The notes: generated by a model not told the origin, from the letters alone. A stretch of 64,000 nt of DNA from Beta vulgaris subsp. vulgaris (GCF_026745355.1 NC_079207.1:8721238-8785237); one strand, 5' to 3'. Positions 1 through 13,439 are shown, numbered from the stretch's first letter. A program made the numbers and translations.

Positions 1-119
1 CCAGTTTTTCCCTGACAACTTATTTTGAAGCATGCCTCTTTTTCTTTTTGAGATCTTTGGCTTTATTATGATGATGACACTGCTTCTCACGTATACCTGG
101 TTGTTGCATCTACATGTAG

Positions 120-3100
120 GATGCAGCAGAAGCATTTCTTCATCTTCTCTCCTGTTTAAGAGACGAATTATCAGAGTCTTATATGCCAAACTGTGGTTCC
201 TTAGCAGATTTGGCTGCCCCTACCAGTCGAATACTCGCTTTCGAGAGGATAGACGACATAAAGGAGCCAGAAAGGTGGCAGCAGCAATATCTTGGGCCTT
301 TTAATGGGATACTTAGCAGCTTCCTGACCTGCCGTAGCTGTTCTTCTGAGGTTGGTCATTGGTGACACTCATTTGTCATTGTTATTGCACACTGCTGATA
401 TTGCTGGTCTCTGTAATTGAAATATCTTTCTTTTTCTTTGTTTTTGCAGATCATGATGGATTTTGGTTTCTTTCATACCTTGTCTCTCTCCCCAGTTCCC
501 AGCTCTGGTGCTTCAATGGTATGCTTCTATTGTTTAATTATCTTCTGTCTGCCCTTGAAACTCTTAAGTTCTCCTTATGTGACTGGAGCTGATATTCAAT
601 GTGGCTGAGCTTGTCTCTTTTTCTCAACATGAACTCAATGTTAGCTCGATAGATTTACGCTAGAGGATTGCATTAAGAGATTCCTGTCTCCTGAACATGT
701 TGAGAACTATTCCTGCAGTCGCTGTTGGCATATTGCTGCAACTAAATTTTTATCTTCTGTTGGAGGGCAGCAGGTACCTACCTTTAGTGATTGCTTTATG
801 AAGAACTATGTCACTTATTTGTGTTTGATGAACCTTCCTTTTTGACATTTTTTTTGGTACTGAGCTCATCCACATTGGTTTCCTTTATTTTTCTTTCATT
901 TGTTCCCTCTCTTCTGTCAGGAAGACATAAGCAAATTAAGTTGTTGTAGTGAGCAAGATTCTTGTGACTGCCAGAAGTTATCATCACTTCAGGCCCTTCC
1001 TTGGTCAAATCGCTTTTCACATGCTTTTAAACAACTCAGTATTGCTCATTGTCCACAGGTATGAAAATTTGGAGTTCTTTCCCCCAGCCCCTATTTTTTT
1101 TGCCATGTACCAAAATATGACTTGATCTTTGATGCATAAAGGCATGCACATGGAGGTCCTCACATGCATGCACAATCACATAAATATAGATGCTCATCTC
1201 TTTCTTCCTTCTACACATGTTCAACATTTGTTCATTACGAAAGAAGTCCAGGCTTGAAAGTTGGTGGAACGGGTAATGAGCTGGCAAAGAACTCACTTGG
1301 CTGTACTTGGAGAATGTTTGGAGGTGCGGATGGTAAATCCACGCCTTAGGGTCCCAACCAAAAACTCCACTAAGCTCTGCTAGGCTCATTTTGATTTGGT
1401 GTTGAAATGTTGGAAGGTTTTGTCAAACTCCTCCTCCCTATTTAGAGTTGGCTCAAGGGAAGCAAGGAACTCGAGAGTCGAGGGTGACACATTCATAGGT
1501 CAAGACACTCAAAGAAGAGAAACGCTGCCAACCTAAGCCCTCTAGGCATGCAAGAACGTTTTGGCAGATGCCAAGAGTTTCAAGGTAGGCGCATGGTAGA
1601 ATTTAGTAGGAGTGATCTTTCGGTGTTTTAAGAGTGTCATAGACCTTTTTGTGGTTTTAATCGGGGTTGAAACGGAGAACGGGGATATGAATTTTTTCGG
1701 TGAGAGCGTTGTTCTTTATTTTTTAGTTCTTTTTTATTTTGATTAATTTAGTTATTTTCGATTTTTGCTTGTGATTGTGGTGTGCGTTAGTTTTTTTAGA
1801 AAGTTGAATATGCCGTCTTTCTAATTACCTCAACTTTGGCTAAGTTCTTTCTAATTTGGTTAAGTTTAACTATGGTTGGTGTTGCTATGGGCCTATGGCT
1901 ATGTTCTTTTTGTTTAATGCCCCGGTTAAGTTTCCTCAATCATTACATAAACTATGAGTCGTAATCCATGTCCATGTAGGGTTATTGATATTTGATCCTT
2001 TCTTTTGTCTCAGGATGTGTATCTAATTAGGTTCACTCTTTTGCTCTTATATTCCTTCTTTTCAAGTTCTTGAATGAGGAAGCATTTTATCTCGCTTTGC
2101 ATGAGATAGTCTCAGACTTTTGTATGATATGGCTTCTTGACAAGATGCTTAATTCATCAGAAACTAGACGTGATATTTAAGTTGTGTCGGACTGTCGGTT
2201 ATATATTTATATGAATGGACGTCCAAAGATGATATCTTATATGGTGGCCTTTTCATGGCCACTAGGTGATCAAGTTTCTTACACATAAGGGCACAATTTT
2301 TATATGAATTCATAGATGTATTTTCCTGCATGACTAATTTCTTTGTTCGACAGATTCTTTGCCTCCATCTCCAGCGCAGTTCATTAAATGCATTTGGAGA
2401 GCTTGTTAAAATTCAGGTACTTGAAATTGTGGTTCGTGGTTTGTGCCATAGAGATTGGCATGACGATATTCGATAATTTCATAGCGTGACGCTAGTAGGC
2501 TTCAGATGTAGTGCACTCGTGAAATAACTGGAACAAGGAATTCAGCAGGATCTGCTTTCCCAAACAATTATGATTGAGATTGAAAAACATTTTTCGGTTC
2601 CTAATCACTTTGTCTTTTCCATTGTTAGCTTTTCGAAACACATTCTATTCATCATACTCTTCCTCTTTCTCCCCTCTCTGTCTTAACGCATGCCTGTTCT
2701 AAATCTGAATTTCTCCTTGTTAAAAACATTTATACGAACTGTTCCCATTCCATTCTCCAGTCTACCTAACAATTAACATGTCCTGTCAGGTTTTTGCAAG
2801 TCTACCTAACAATTAACATGTCCTGTCAGGTTTTTGCAAGTCTACTTATTTTCTTGTTTATATAGTCGTTACTATTGGTGTCGTTACAAATGTAATTGGT
2901 TACTTGCAAATGCAGGGTCATATATATTTTCCAATGATCCTGAATCTTTCATCCTTCGTTAAACGCGAGGTTGGCATTCAAAAGCGAGAAATAAATAAGC
3001 CAAAAAGACTGACAGATCAGCAGCCATTTCCGGTATCGACCTCTCATCCTAAAAGTGTCGACAGGCATTCAGATCTCAGTAAGCAAGAGTGATTAATTGT

Positions 3101-4053
3101 CAACCCCTCATCATCTTATGTAAAGTGTTTAGTTAGAACATAAAAGAACTGACAATTTTTTTGGTGATACACTACAGCGATAGTCAAGAATGATACATCA
3201 CAGTATTTTCCAGAGCCTTGTTCGTCACTGACCGGAACCTGCTCCGACACAGAATTCGTTCATACTCTTAAGGTTGGTCTCTCTTCATAAAATTATTGTA
3301 AGACAGGGGAGGATAAAGTGTAAGCTCAGCCTTTCCACTTACAGGCATAGGTGGGCTACTTGAATGCTTGTATATTGGTGAATTTGGATTATTGCTGGAT
3401 TCCTGTGTTCGAAATGAATGTCCCAGTTACAATCCGCTGTCTTAAGAGTCGTCACAATTTATCTTTATGCTGTTGTTATACTATCCCTTGTTGTCAGCAG
3501 TTCCCGCACATCAAACGTCAACATTATCCTGTTGCCTCTAAGAGGCCCTCTTCCATAGTAGTTGGGTAGGAAGGGGGAGTGGTCAGATCTATGCAGGCTT
3601 ACCTTGCTACAAGATAGAGCAACTTTCAGTTCCATTGAATGTGTGCAAAGAAAACTTCTTTTCCATCTATTAATCAAATTTGGAGTCTTATTTGGGAGAT
3701 GAATATTACCTTAGCTTACCTGCAAAATCTGCTGAGATTTTTGTGCTAGAAAGATCACTGATCATTCAATAAATTTATTTCTGTATGTACAGGTTACTGA
3801 TTCACCACCTCCCAAAGATATTCTGTATCGCCTTGTTTCTGTTGTGGAACACTTCGGAAAAGCTGGGAGTGGTCATTATACAGTATATAGAGGAGTTAAA
3901 AGTCAAGTGGAAGACGGTGTCGATGTTAGAGAAACTGATACTCCTTCGCAAAAAACGCGATGGTTTCGCATTTCAGATTCAGAAGTACATAATGCTTCAG
4001 AAGAAGATGTTCTTGGTGCAGAAGCTACCTTGCTCTTCTACGAGAGAATTTGA
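120..4053 (+). CDS. UBP27: Ubiquitin-specific protease, UBP27-like (3' part; 5' end outside window)
   Basis: Deubiquitinase of peptidase family C19, cleaving ubiquitin from conjugates; the Arabidopsis homologue UBP27 is anchored in the mitochondrial outer membrane. Exons read from splice sites and phase: 120-350, 450-518, 645-773, 921-1058, 2354-2416, 2916-3078, 3178-3272, 3793-4053 (TGA). All junctions are in frame. The first exon seen begins DAAEAFLHLL, a region that follows the catalytic Cys box in this family, so the Cys box is upstream of the window. CRSC (exon 1) and CSRCWH (exon 3) are the paired zinc-type cysteines. The His box GSGHYTVYRG with the catalytic His is in the last exon, and the protein ends SEVHNASEEDVLGAEATLLF plus a short tail, as in UBP27. 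The intron at 1059-2353 is long (about 1.3 kb). Family certain, UBP27 orthology likely. Confidence 0.88.
2761..2840. repeat. Perfect 40-bp tandem duplication in a UBP27 intron
   Basis: Two identical 40-base units (2761-2800 and 2801-2840) lie head to tail in the intron before the exon at 2916. Each unit carries a CAGGTTTTTGCAAG stretch. This is a simple local duplication with no coding content. Confidence 0.9.
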
Positions 4054-4356
4054 GCTAACAGCTTCAGCTAATGGTGTTTCTGTGAAACCTGAATTAAGGC
4101 TTTATTGCTGACTAGAATATATACGTGTTGTATACTGGACTAGAAGTTTAGACCCTTTTTTATCAATTTTTTTTTGTTCACTTCTAACATATTGATATTT
4201 TCTTCTTTAAAGGAAGTATAGCGTAAATATATTATCAGCTGAGGCTCCATAGTTCAGTTACAGGCTTACACTACAGGCCAGTATTATTCCAACACCTTCA
4301 TTTACCTCAAAAACGGGGTGTCATGTACAACACTTGGATACTTCATTTTAAACTAA

Positions 4357-5367
4357 GGGCCTGTTCTCTTCGGCATAAAACAGCTGAACTGAACTGAACT
4401 GAACTTATCAAAGCTGAACTGAACTGAACTGAACTTATCGGAGCTGAACTGAACTGAACTTATCAGAGCTGAACTGAACTGAACTGAACTGAACTGAATT
4501 GAACTGAACTGAATTGAAGATTAAATTGAATTGAATTATATTACATTGAAATAAATTGAATGTAATAAATATATAAATAATATTTTAAACAATAATAATA
4601 TGAATATTAAATAATAATTATAATGATAAGTAATAATAATGAATAATAATAATGTAGTATTTTGAATATTTTAAATGATAGTTATAAATAAATAATATTA
4701 ATAATCATAAATATAATAATAATAATAATTAATGATAGTAATGATAATTAATAATAATTATTTTATATTATTTGTATTAATATATTAATACTTGACGATG
4801 ATATATAATAACAATAATATCTAAGAAGTAAATTAATATTACTATTTTAATAATTAGATTTAATAATTTAAAAATATTTAGTAATAAAAATAGATTGGGT
4901 TGGACCGCGAAAATTACATCATAAACCGTCTTGACGCGATTTGATTGGTTTATGGGCTAAAAAAAGTGGGTTTATTTGTGCTTTGACCTAAACCATGTTC
5001 CTCCTAATAATAATAGTAATAATAATTAGTAAAGCTACAATAAAAAAAATAATAGAAACAACAATATATAATAAATAATAATAATACTTAATAGTAATGA
5101 TATATATTTAAATAATAATAATAATAATAATAGTAATTAGTAAAATAAATTATACCAACATAATAATAATAATATTTAACAAAATGGTTATAAAAGAATA
5201 GAGCTGAACTGAACTGAACTGACTGACTGAACTGAACTGAACTGAACTGATTGACTTATTGGAGCTGAACTGAACTGAACTTATTGGAGCTGAACTGAAC
5301 TGAACTGAACTTATTAGAGCTGAACTGAACTGAACTGAACTGAAAATAAGCTGGGGAGAACAGGCCC
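4357..5367. mobile_element. Large Tourist-like MITE with GAACT pentanucleotide arms
   Basis: Terminal inverted repeats GGGCCTGTTCTC / GAGAACAGGCCC are flanked on both sides by TAA (4354-4356 and 5368-5370), the 3-bp target duplication expected of PIF/Harbinger (Tourist) elements. Both arms are arrays of TGAAC/GAACT repeats (4382-4520 and about 5200-5342). They face each other so that the right arm reads as repeated GAACT too. The centre (4560-5170) is almost pure AAT-type AT-rich sequence. No transposase ORF. Shorter relatives are at 50808-50971 and 58154-58307. Confidence 0.8.
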
Positions 5368-5370
5368 TAA

Positions 5371-5887
5371 AAACTTGACTTTTTTCTACAAAATAGTCGA
5401 GTCGAACACTTGGACACCCGTATTCGAGTAAATACTCAATCCGTGTCTAGTTACTCGCTATATCATGTCTATGTGATTTTTTATTTTTTGGCCATGCTGT
5501 ATATGTGAAATCGATGCTGGCGTCATTACACAACGAAACAACACTGGAACTGTACAACAAACCCTATAACAATATTTCTTGATGTGATTTAACTGCTAAA
5601 AACTAAACATGGTCAACAACTTGCTGTCACAAAATAGACCATTAGAATTGCAAACATAGACACCAGCTCCTGGAAGTTAGAACAATTAAACCATCAAGAT
5701 GACTAGACTTTTAGATGATCACTCATCAGTTCCTCAAAAAAAGCAAGCCTTGTCGCCCGTAAGGACTTGACCTGCTTGCTTCCATTGTTAGAAATCCTCT
5801 CGACTTGCTTCCATTATAAGAAATTCTCCACATACAGAGAAAGCGGATGTGCCCTTATAAGTGCAGCTCCTCTTTCTTCGCTCATAA
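5371..5887. other. Intergenic spacer
   Basis: No coding pattern, repeat or RNA gene seen between the GAACT-type MITE and the Helitron 5' end. Confidence 0.5.
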
Positions 5888-8784
5888 TCTATCTATATAT
5901 ATATTTAAAGTAGAATCCTTCAGGCTACGTGTCGTTCAGTTAGCGATTTCAATCTCACGTGGCATGATGTGGCATGCTCCGTTGATCAGTATTTTCTCAA
6001 AGCTCAATGAGAGTGTCCACGTGTCACACGAATCAAAGAGTGTGAAATTCCCATAATCACACATATACCTTCCCTTAATCACGCATATAATTGATTACGT
6101 AATCTATATAATTGACGTCAATCACGGATTTTAATTGATAGGTAATCTATATAATTAAGGAAACAGTTATGTCAATCACGTAATCTATGTAATTGATACA
6201 CTTAAATTGCCTAATCACGCATATAATTTTGCCATCATTATCATCAAATCTTTATATACATAATGAATACTAAATCATTGCCAAATTAGATTAATTTGAT
6301 TGATACGAAAAAACGTCACTTATGGAAAGAATTTTAAAATCTCAATTAACCTTTATTTTTGAATTTTTAATTGTCAATCAACCTTATTTTTGGGATTTTA
6401 ATAAAAATTATGTTAGGTACAAAATTACAAGTATAAATAGACATGATATCATAGCTTACCACTACTCACTGCATAACCTTAAAATTACATTCAACCTGAT
6501 ATACCTCACCACATGGAATATGTAGCATTTTTATTTATAATATAATCTTTGTCTCTCTTCTCCTCGAATGTTAGAAGAAAAGTAATTGTAGGTTTATTAT
6601 TTACTTTATTTTGATAAGGCGCTACGCAATATACTATATACTTTTCCTTCACCTTCATTGTACACAAGCTTATTATTTTTGTCATTTATTGTTTCTCCCT
6701 CATCTTTATCATTAGCACCACAACGATGGCAACTTTAAAACTTTGCCTAATCTGACGGTTATGGCGATTTTACGATTTAGAAATTTGATCATTTATCCGG
6801 GAAACAACAATAACATCAAGACATTAACCAGGTTTAATTTGCCTCGGTGTGATCTAACAAATACATCATCTCTTCGGTTTTTCGCCCACGCAAAGCCACT
6901 TGATGCAGAAACTTGCAGTGGGCCTGAATATGGCACGTCTTCTTCATATGGGAAGCCTCTTCTCGACGTTCAATTGAGGGTTTTGGTGGTACCCTTCCTT
7001 TTACGTCTTCTTCTGGTTGAAAGAGTGCTATACTTCCATTGATTTTGACTCTTTGTGGATCTTCAACTTGAGATGGCAATGGCAATGGCAATGGCAAATT
7101 ATGTATGAGGAAAAGAAAGTTTATGGCTGGAGCAGTAATGCAGTATGCTACCATATTGATCTACATTCTATGGATTATACCTTAGCATTGTTTGAATTCG
7201 TTTTGAGATATAAAAAGAATTTCAGTTTGTATGAAATTGTTATGGTAATTTTATTATCAAATGAACCTTTCTTCTAATATATTATTCGTTAGGTTGATTT
7301 GAGTATGTGCTAATATATGTAATATGTTATTCAACTTTTTAGGCAATCATATATGAGCTATGGATCTTGTAATCACTATTATAAAACCTATTAGTTCAAT
7401 GGGCAGAGCATTGTGCAATAGCAGTACCATATTACTCACAACGAACACACATTATAGTAGCAGCGCAGACAGAGGCAGAGAAAAGAAATGCATGGCGGAG
7501 TTGCTTGATCTAGGATGGTTCCCACTAGGTTGCAAACTTAAGGGCAAGTGAAGTAGTAATAGTTTAGTTCAGTGATTGAAAATCTTATGCATTTTTTTCC
7601 ATATCTAGTTCTTAATTAATTTATGTTGATTTTACTAATATTTGAAATTTTATTTTAGGTAATAATATATATTATCTTAATTAAGAAAAATTATGATTCA
7701 ATAGTAATTGTTTGATTGATAAATCAGGTAAGTAATTCATTTATAATTTCATATCGATTTGCATTATGGTATTTCACATTATGTAACAATTTGGAAAAAA
7801 ATTATGAGGTCAACATTGATAGTAATAAGGAAAAAAAAGTAGTAATAATAATCTGAAACTAAGTTCACTTACCCCCTCCCTTGCTCCAATTCTTTTCTCT
7901 ATTTCTATATAATTCTTTTTCTATATAATTAGCTATTTTTTTTTAAGTTCATCACATAGTAAAAAAAATTATTTCTATATTTATATAGTTATCTAAAGCA
8001 AAATCATAAATTCTATGTGGCCACACAAATTATGGTTTTTTTCAAAAAAATAAATAAATTTAATTATAAATCAGATTGAATCATTTTAATTTGCGTGACT
8101 TATGGTAAATATTAGGCAGTTAAAATCATAATCTCTGATAATGAAGGCTGAAACTAAACATTTCCTTAAAAAAAAGGTAACTTATGGTATGGATTTTTAA
8201 TTTCTCAACCGACCTTATTTTTGGTTATGTTATTGTCGTTCAACATTTATTTTGAATCTTTAAAATACATATGTTAATTGCCAATTGACAACTAATTAAG
8301 GAGTGAATATGTTTTTGCCATAACTGTAGATAAGAATGTTGCACACGACCCACTAAGAAGGAATTTACCAAAAAGAATAGAAAAAAATCAAATCCCCATG
8401 TTGGCGCTAATCTCTCGATTTTCCATAAAATACTATAGGTGAAGCTTATTCCATACGTTTTTTCAACCATTTACCATATGTAAGTAAATAGGGTATATTG
8501 TAGCCCATGAATCGTTTTTTGTTTTAAATAATATGAATAGGCAATCACATGTCCTTGATTTGCTCTAATATTAAGGAAATTGCACTAATTATGGATTGTA
8601 TCTCAAAGCACACGCTTCACAATATACATGTATAAATATAGTCACTTGAAATCCAAGATTCATAGAATCAAAATCTTCTCATTTGGCAATCACGAAACTA
8701 AATGATTAGTACACACAAAAAAAAAGTTTGTGTTCTCTGGTGAGATAATGATGTTGATATTTAATTTTTTATTAATGCTTTCAG

Positions 8785-9087
8785 GTACAATATTTTACTC
8801 AAATGAAGATAAAAAATGATACTACAAGTTTTGAAAAAGCATCAAATCAAGGCTATTTAGTTGCAACCTATTTACTGGGCCTAATATCTCAATGCAGTGA
8901 AGATGCGAATTCTAAAAAACTTGGTTTAAAAATGATACCAAATACACTAATTAAGATGCTATTGGAAAGGAATGTAGAATGTCGGAACAAAATTCGCTAT
9001 AATTTTTCGACTATATGGATAGAAAATAAAATTACTATACAATCAGATTTATTTTTATGCGATAATAAGATAAAACGTAAGGCCTAA
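8785..9087 (+). pseudogene. Captured 3' exon of an F-box protein gene (At2g35280-like)
   Basis: An open frame follows a good splice acceptor (TTTCAG at 8779-8784) and reads VQYFTQMKIKND..., then SFEKASNQGYLVATYLLGLI, ending at TAA 9087. This Sel1-like helix pair (ASNQGYLVATYLLG) and a Cys-rich tail are what follow the F-box part in the plant F-box family typified by At2g35280. The upstream exons are missing in front of it. They appear instead 1 kb downstream at 10101-10484, so this is a gene piece inside the Helitron, not a working gene. Confidence 0.6.
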
Positions 9088-10100
9088 AGGAACCTTTGGG
9101 AAGGTTATGATTACTATATGAAGTTTTAGATAAACCTAGCATAGTATGTAAATGCTTGCAAATGTAATCAAGAACTTATGTTCTTCTTATCATTTATGTC
9201 ATAATTATAATTAGATGTTTATTTTGTAATAAATTTCATTAATATATTGTTTAAATGTTGTCTCCGTATTGTCTCATCGATATATAGGCAATTGTTTTTT
9301 AAATGTAAGTTTTTTTAAATTTCGTACTACATCCATCAGTTATATTTAGTTATCATGTAGACGACAACAACAATGTAATTTTCATTAAATTATAAGAAGT
9401 AGTAAAAAAAATTTACTTTTTGGAGAAAATAATTATTTGCTTGGTAAATGAATTTTTTTTTGAACTCAAGCATTAAAATAGTTTAAAAATAGAGTTGATT
9501 AGTAGGCGATTTTTGTATTTTTCAAAATAAGTAAATGTAAAAAAATCTGTCAACTAAAACTTGCCTTTTCAAATTTATTTTGAATAAGTCATATCTTTGG
9601 TTAAAGAGTTTGTCTTGTAAGAGACCGCCTACTTTTATATTAAAATTAGGCAATGGATAAGTCCAATATTAAAAAGAGAATAAGCCCGATAGTTACTAGC
9701 TTAATTTCTTTCTGTGACTAGTTTAATTCATTTAGTAACTAGGTCTACTTTTATATTAAAATTAAACCGTCTCTTTTAATAATTTTTGTTGGTTAAAATA
9801 TATTTTAACAAGTTTTAAAAGGTAAATAATTATAATTGCACATTTTTAAAATTTAGCATATATTAGGATCTATTTTATTTAGGAAAATGAACATTCACAA
9901 AATAAATCTTATGAAAATGAATTTATTGTACAAAAAAATCACGTAATATAGGTACGTTTAGTAATATATACTTCATAAAAAGCAACATATATATAATGTA
10001 TTCTTGATGCCTAAATTTATTGTACTTATAAATAAGTTATTTACACAACTTATATGATTTGAAATTTTATAAAGCCAAATAGTCTAAACTAATTCTTACT

Positions 10101-10484
10101 ATGAAGCCTCAATATCAAAATATATGTATAATAGAACGTCTTCCCAAAGAAATTGTCGTTGATATCATTTCACGTGTTGGAGCTTATTCTATCAACGATT
10201 TATTCAGGTACAAAGTAAGGTACGATACATGTTCAACAAATTATTCATATGTTTTCAAATTATTTATAAATAACGTCTACACACAATCATTATTTTAATA
10301 TAGTTGCAAGGCACTCAATATTATTTGTGAGGATGACAAAGTTCTACAAAAGTCATCAATAGAAAACTTGCTAAGCGTATCGTGGGATTACATTGATAAG
10401 ATGGGTTTTTTATTTACACGATGTTTAGAGTGCAGCAACCTTGAGGCTATTGTTCGAGTTGGAATGATAACTTTTTTACAATAA
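10101..10484 (+). pseudogene. Captured 5' exons of an F-box protein gene (At2g35280-like)
   Basis: Exon 10101-10219 and exon 10304-10484 join in phase (AG|T giving Ser), with GT donor at 10220 and TAG acceptor at 10301-10303. The product is 99 aa. Residues 13-37 (ERLPKEIVVDIISRVGAYSI) are the F-box. The second exon reads SCKALN... and LECSNLEAIVRVGM, matching the conserved NPEALYRQGM-type segment of this family. The frame stops soon after RVGM, where the family normally continues into a YF-containing exon like that at 8785. An SCF substrate-receptor role would apply to the parent gene; this copy is truncated. Confidence 0.6.
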
Positions 10485-13084
10485 TTTCTACATAATATTT
10501 ATAAATTGATAGGCCTTGAAATACACATTATAAAACTATGATATTTGATGTTTTTGCATGTCTATTTTACATTGTTTTATTCATATATTTATATGTTTTT
10601 TATAGGTATACTTTTTTTACCTAAGAAATGAATATAAAAATGAAATAAGTTCCCGTGCTTATTAAACATGCTTATTAAACAAATAAGTTCACGTGGCATG
10701 CTTATTAAACATGCTTATGAAATAAGTTCCCGTGCTTTTTTTTATAGGTATTTTACATTGTTTTATTCATAGATTTCATTTATGTATATAAACATGCTTA
10801 TTAAACAAATAAGTTCCCGTGCAATATTTTTGCACGGGTCCAAAAAATGTGGGTGATATTAGTAGAAAACATATATTTGGTATTTCCTAGAGAATCATTT
10901 AAAGGGGCCTGAGTATGTCAAGAAAAGGGGAGTAATATGGTATTTATACCCCGTATGTCACTCATTCTGTCAAATGAAACAAAATTTCCCTTGATTGTGT
11001 TTTGTAATGACTGTAAATAAAAGTCAAAGATATCCCTACATATGGATTTGTATCTCCCAAGTTCGGTTTTCAGCCATAGCCAATTTCATGTGGTCATTTC
11101 TAAAGTCACGGGTAGAAAGTGTATAATAATACTAATTTGTGAGAAAGAACATGATATGTCTAATATTACCGCTAATGACATATATAAATAAGTCTTCTAC
11201 AACCTAAGAGTGTCATGTATTTGCAAAACAACTTCATAATTGAAATAAAGGAGCATTTTTTCGTCTTTCTGTGTAAAGTGCATCATTGATGCTTTGTTTT
11301 TGGTTAAATATGTATAGGATTATTTTGTATTTCAATACATCGTTCAAAGTTTATTAATTTAATATGGTATAGAGGTTAAACTCATTTGAGTTTCGAGTAG
11401 TACATAAGCCTCTATGAAATCGCTTTGACGTAGAGAATCTTTTCTATGTTTTTACTGTAGTTGTTATATAAACATGCTTATTAAACAAATAAGTTCCCGT
11501 GCATTTTTGCACGGGTCCAAAAACTAGTAATTGAATAAAACATCAGGCATGAGGAGCAATGCAAACCCAAAGTCCTTTATTCGTACATAACCTTAAATGA
11601 CACTATGAAGAGAGTATTAGGCTTCGGGATTACTAAAATTCTAACCTTCCATAGCCTATTACCCATTACACCGTAGCAACATTTATCGTGCAAAGCGTCT
11701 GTCAAAATCAATAGCATGCATAATGTTCCAGTAATACTCGTAGATGTGGGGAAACTAGTATAGCATACCACTGATGTTCTGTTTTCATTCCTCATATATT
11801 CGTCATATTGCAAACTAGACATACCCGATAATTATCTATTTTAGACTACTTCGTTCCGTAACATATCCTGCTTTCCCATCCGGTCTTTCCAGAACTCATC
11901 CAACAAAATGCAAAGGTCTAATCTTTGCAGTATACATTTGTAAAACAGGACAAGACACTCATATATAACAGCAATTGACATAGGTTACAGAAATAAAATT
12001 CACAGCATCAATATATCTTGTATATAAGCAAGTATACTCCTTATTAGAGTGGAAAGCAAAAAAAAAAAAGCTATAGTAGCGAGCACAGAATGATTACATT
12101 ACATGATTTAGACAATCACAAGTCTTAAAACACATTTCAGTCGTAAAAGGTTTGGCAATTTATTTGCTCACACAACAATTAGTAAAGCTGTACGTCCATG
12201 CTTAGCAGCTCCGTAAGCCTGCATGACAAATATCAAAAGATAAGAATGTCACCTATTAGCGCCATCTTGACAGCAACATAGAGAACACAATCCTAATTCA
12301 TTATTAAATCCATTACTAATGTCTTTAATTTACTTTCATTTTCATATTTCAATCTCAAACCTCTATTAGAAGTAGTTTGGTAGGAAACTAAATGAAACTG
12401 AGGTTCAGCTTACACCACTGCTTAAAAAAGTTAGAGCAAGCACACCATAAAATGCCACCTCAAGCCACTCATGCCCAGATAATATCCTGCTAATTAATTG
12501 CAAATATTGGACCGTAGAAGCAAAGGACGCGACAAATAGTGGGCAGAGGCAAATATGTAGCACGCTTTCAAGGAGAGCAAAAACGAGGAACCACAATAAA
12601 GCACAATTGATTTCTTTAACATTAACGATTGGGCAACAATTAACGATTTTGAAAAAGATTCTACATCATTCAAGGAAGGGCACAACTGGAGCAGCTTCAT
12701 GCATTCATCAGAAACATAGAATCTCAAATCATCATCGCAAACACCCGAATTTGAGGCGGAGACACAATTAGGCTTTAGAAGATGATTCAGGAGTGGTTCC
12801 TACACAGTTCCATTACTCACAAACCAATAAAACCACCCCCAAGGTTGTGAGCCACAATTCATCATGCAGTTAAAGGAATAACTCAACCAAACTCAACTAA
12901 AAGCTTAAGCTAATGTCTAAGAGTCCAAAGATTGGTTTTATATGTCAAAGATGTATTGTAAGTAAATTGCTCCTGGTTGTTCAATCACTTGATAACCAGA
13001 ATTCTATCATGCCCCCTCAGCCATTGGGCTTGAAGTACGGATGCAACACAGAACCCTTCATACCCAGTGCTAAAGATTCTATTT

Positions 13085-13190
13085 TGGGAAGGAGACGTAG
13101 ATTAGATTTGAACCTGTGACTCTGGCTCCAGTTTCATGCCAAGGGACCAACTCAGCCAAAAGCTTAAGCTAATGATCGATCCCAAAGATT
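13085..13190 (-). mobile_element. tRNA-derived SINE fragment
   Basis: On the minus strand a pol III A-box-like stretch (TTGGCTGAGTTGGTC) is followed by a B-box-like stretch (CACAGGTTCAAATC). A related piece without a clear B box lies at about 12840-12960. Both share the motif TTAGCTTAAGCTTTT. Target duplications were not found, so boundaries are approximate. Confidence 0.4.
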
Positions 13191-13439
13191 GGATTTATAT
13201 TCTATCACAAGCATATCTTCGTCAAAAACACAAAATCCTCAATTCTCCGTCACAAGCACCCGAATTTGAGGTGGAGACAGAATTAGGTTTTAGCATCTTT
13301 CAGCGTTTTCTTACTCCTATTCAATCTCAAGTACTTGAGTAATCAATTTAACTAACTAAATAAAGTTCGCGACCTAAACCTTAGTTTGTTCATCAAAAAC
13401 CAACTCAAATTTCTAGATTACAATTCATCAACCACAAAT

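Larger units (their letters stand above)
5888..11527 (+). mobile_element. Non-autonomous Helitron with captured gene fragments
   Basis: The 5' end reads TCTATCTATATATATATTTA after an A at 5887. The 3' end is a perfect hairpin CCCGTGC...GCACGGG (11496-11515), then TCCAAAAACTAG ending at 11527, followed by T. Insertion between A and T, a 5' TC and a 3' hairpin about 12 nt before CTAG are the hallmarks of Helitrons. No Rep or helicase ORF is present, so it is non-autonomous. A second hairpin of the same kind at 10816-10838 lacks the CTAG, so the block may be two elements, one nested or truncated. Copies of the subterminal motif AACATGCTTATTAAACAAAT recur at 10.66-10.82 kb. It carries F-box gene pieces (8785-9087 and 10101-10484). 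The middle (6.1-8.7 kb) is AT-rich without recognisable genes. Confidence 0.72.

Noticed and set aside
6743..7042. 99-aa ORF inside the Helitron (FFAHAKPLDAETCSGPEYGT...)
   Set aside because: It might be a captured exon of an organellar protein, but I cannot recognise the family, and an overlapping minus-strand ORF looks equally plausible.
7383..7460. tRNA-like start (TTAGTTCAATGGGCAGAGCA)
   Set aside because: Good A-box resemblance but no B box or acceptor stem; not a tRNA gene.
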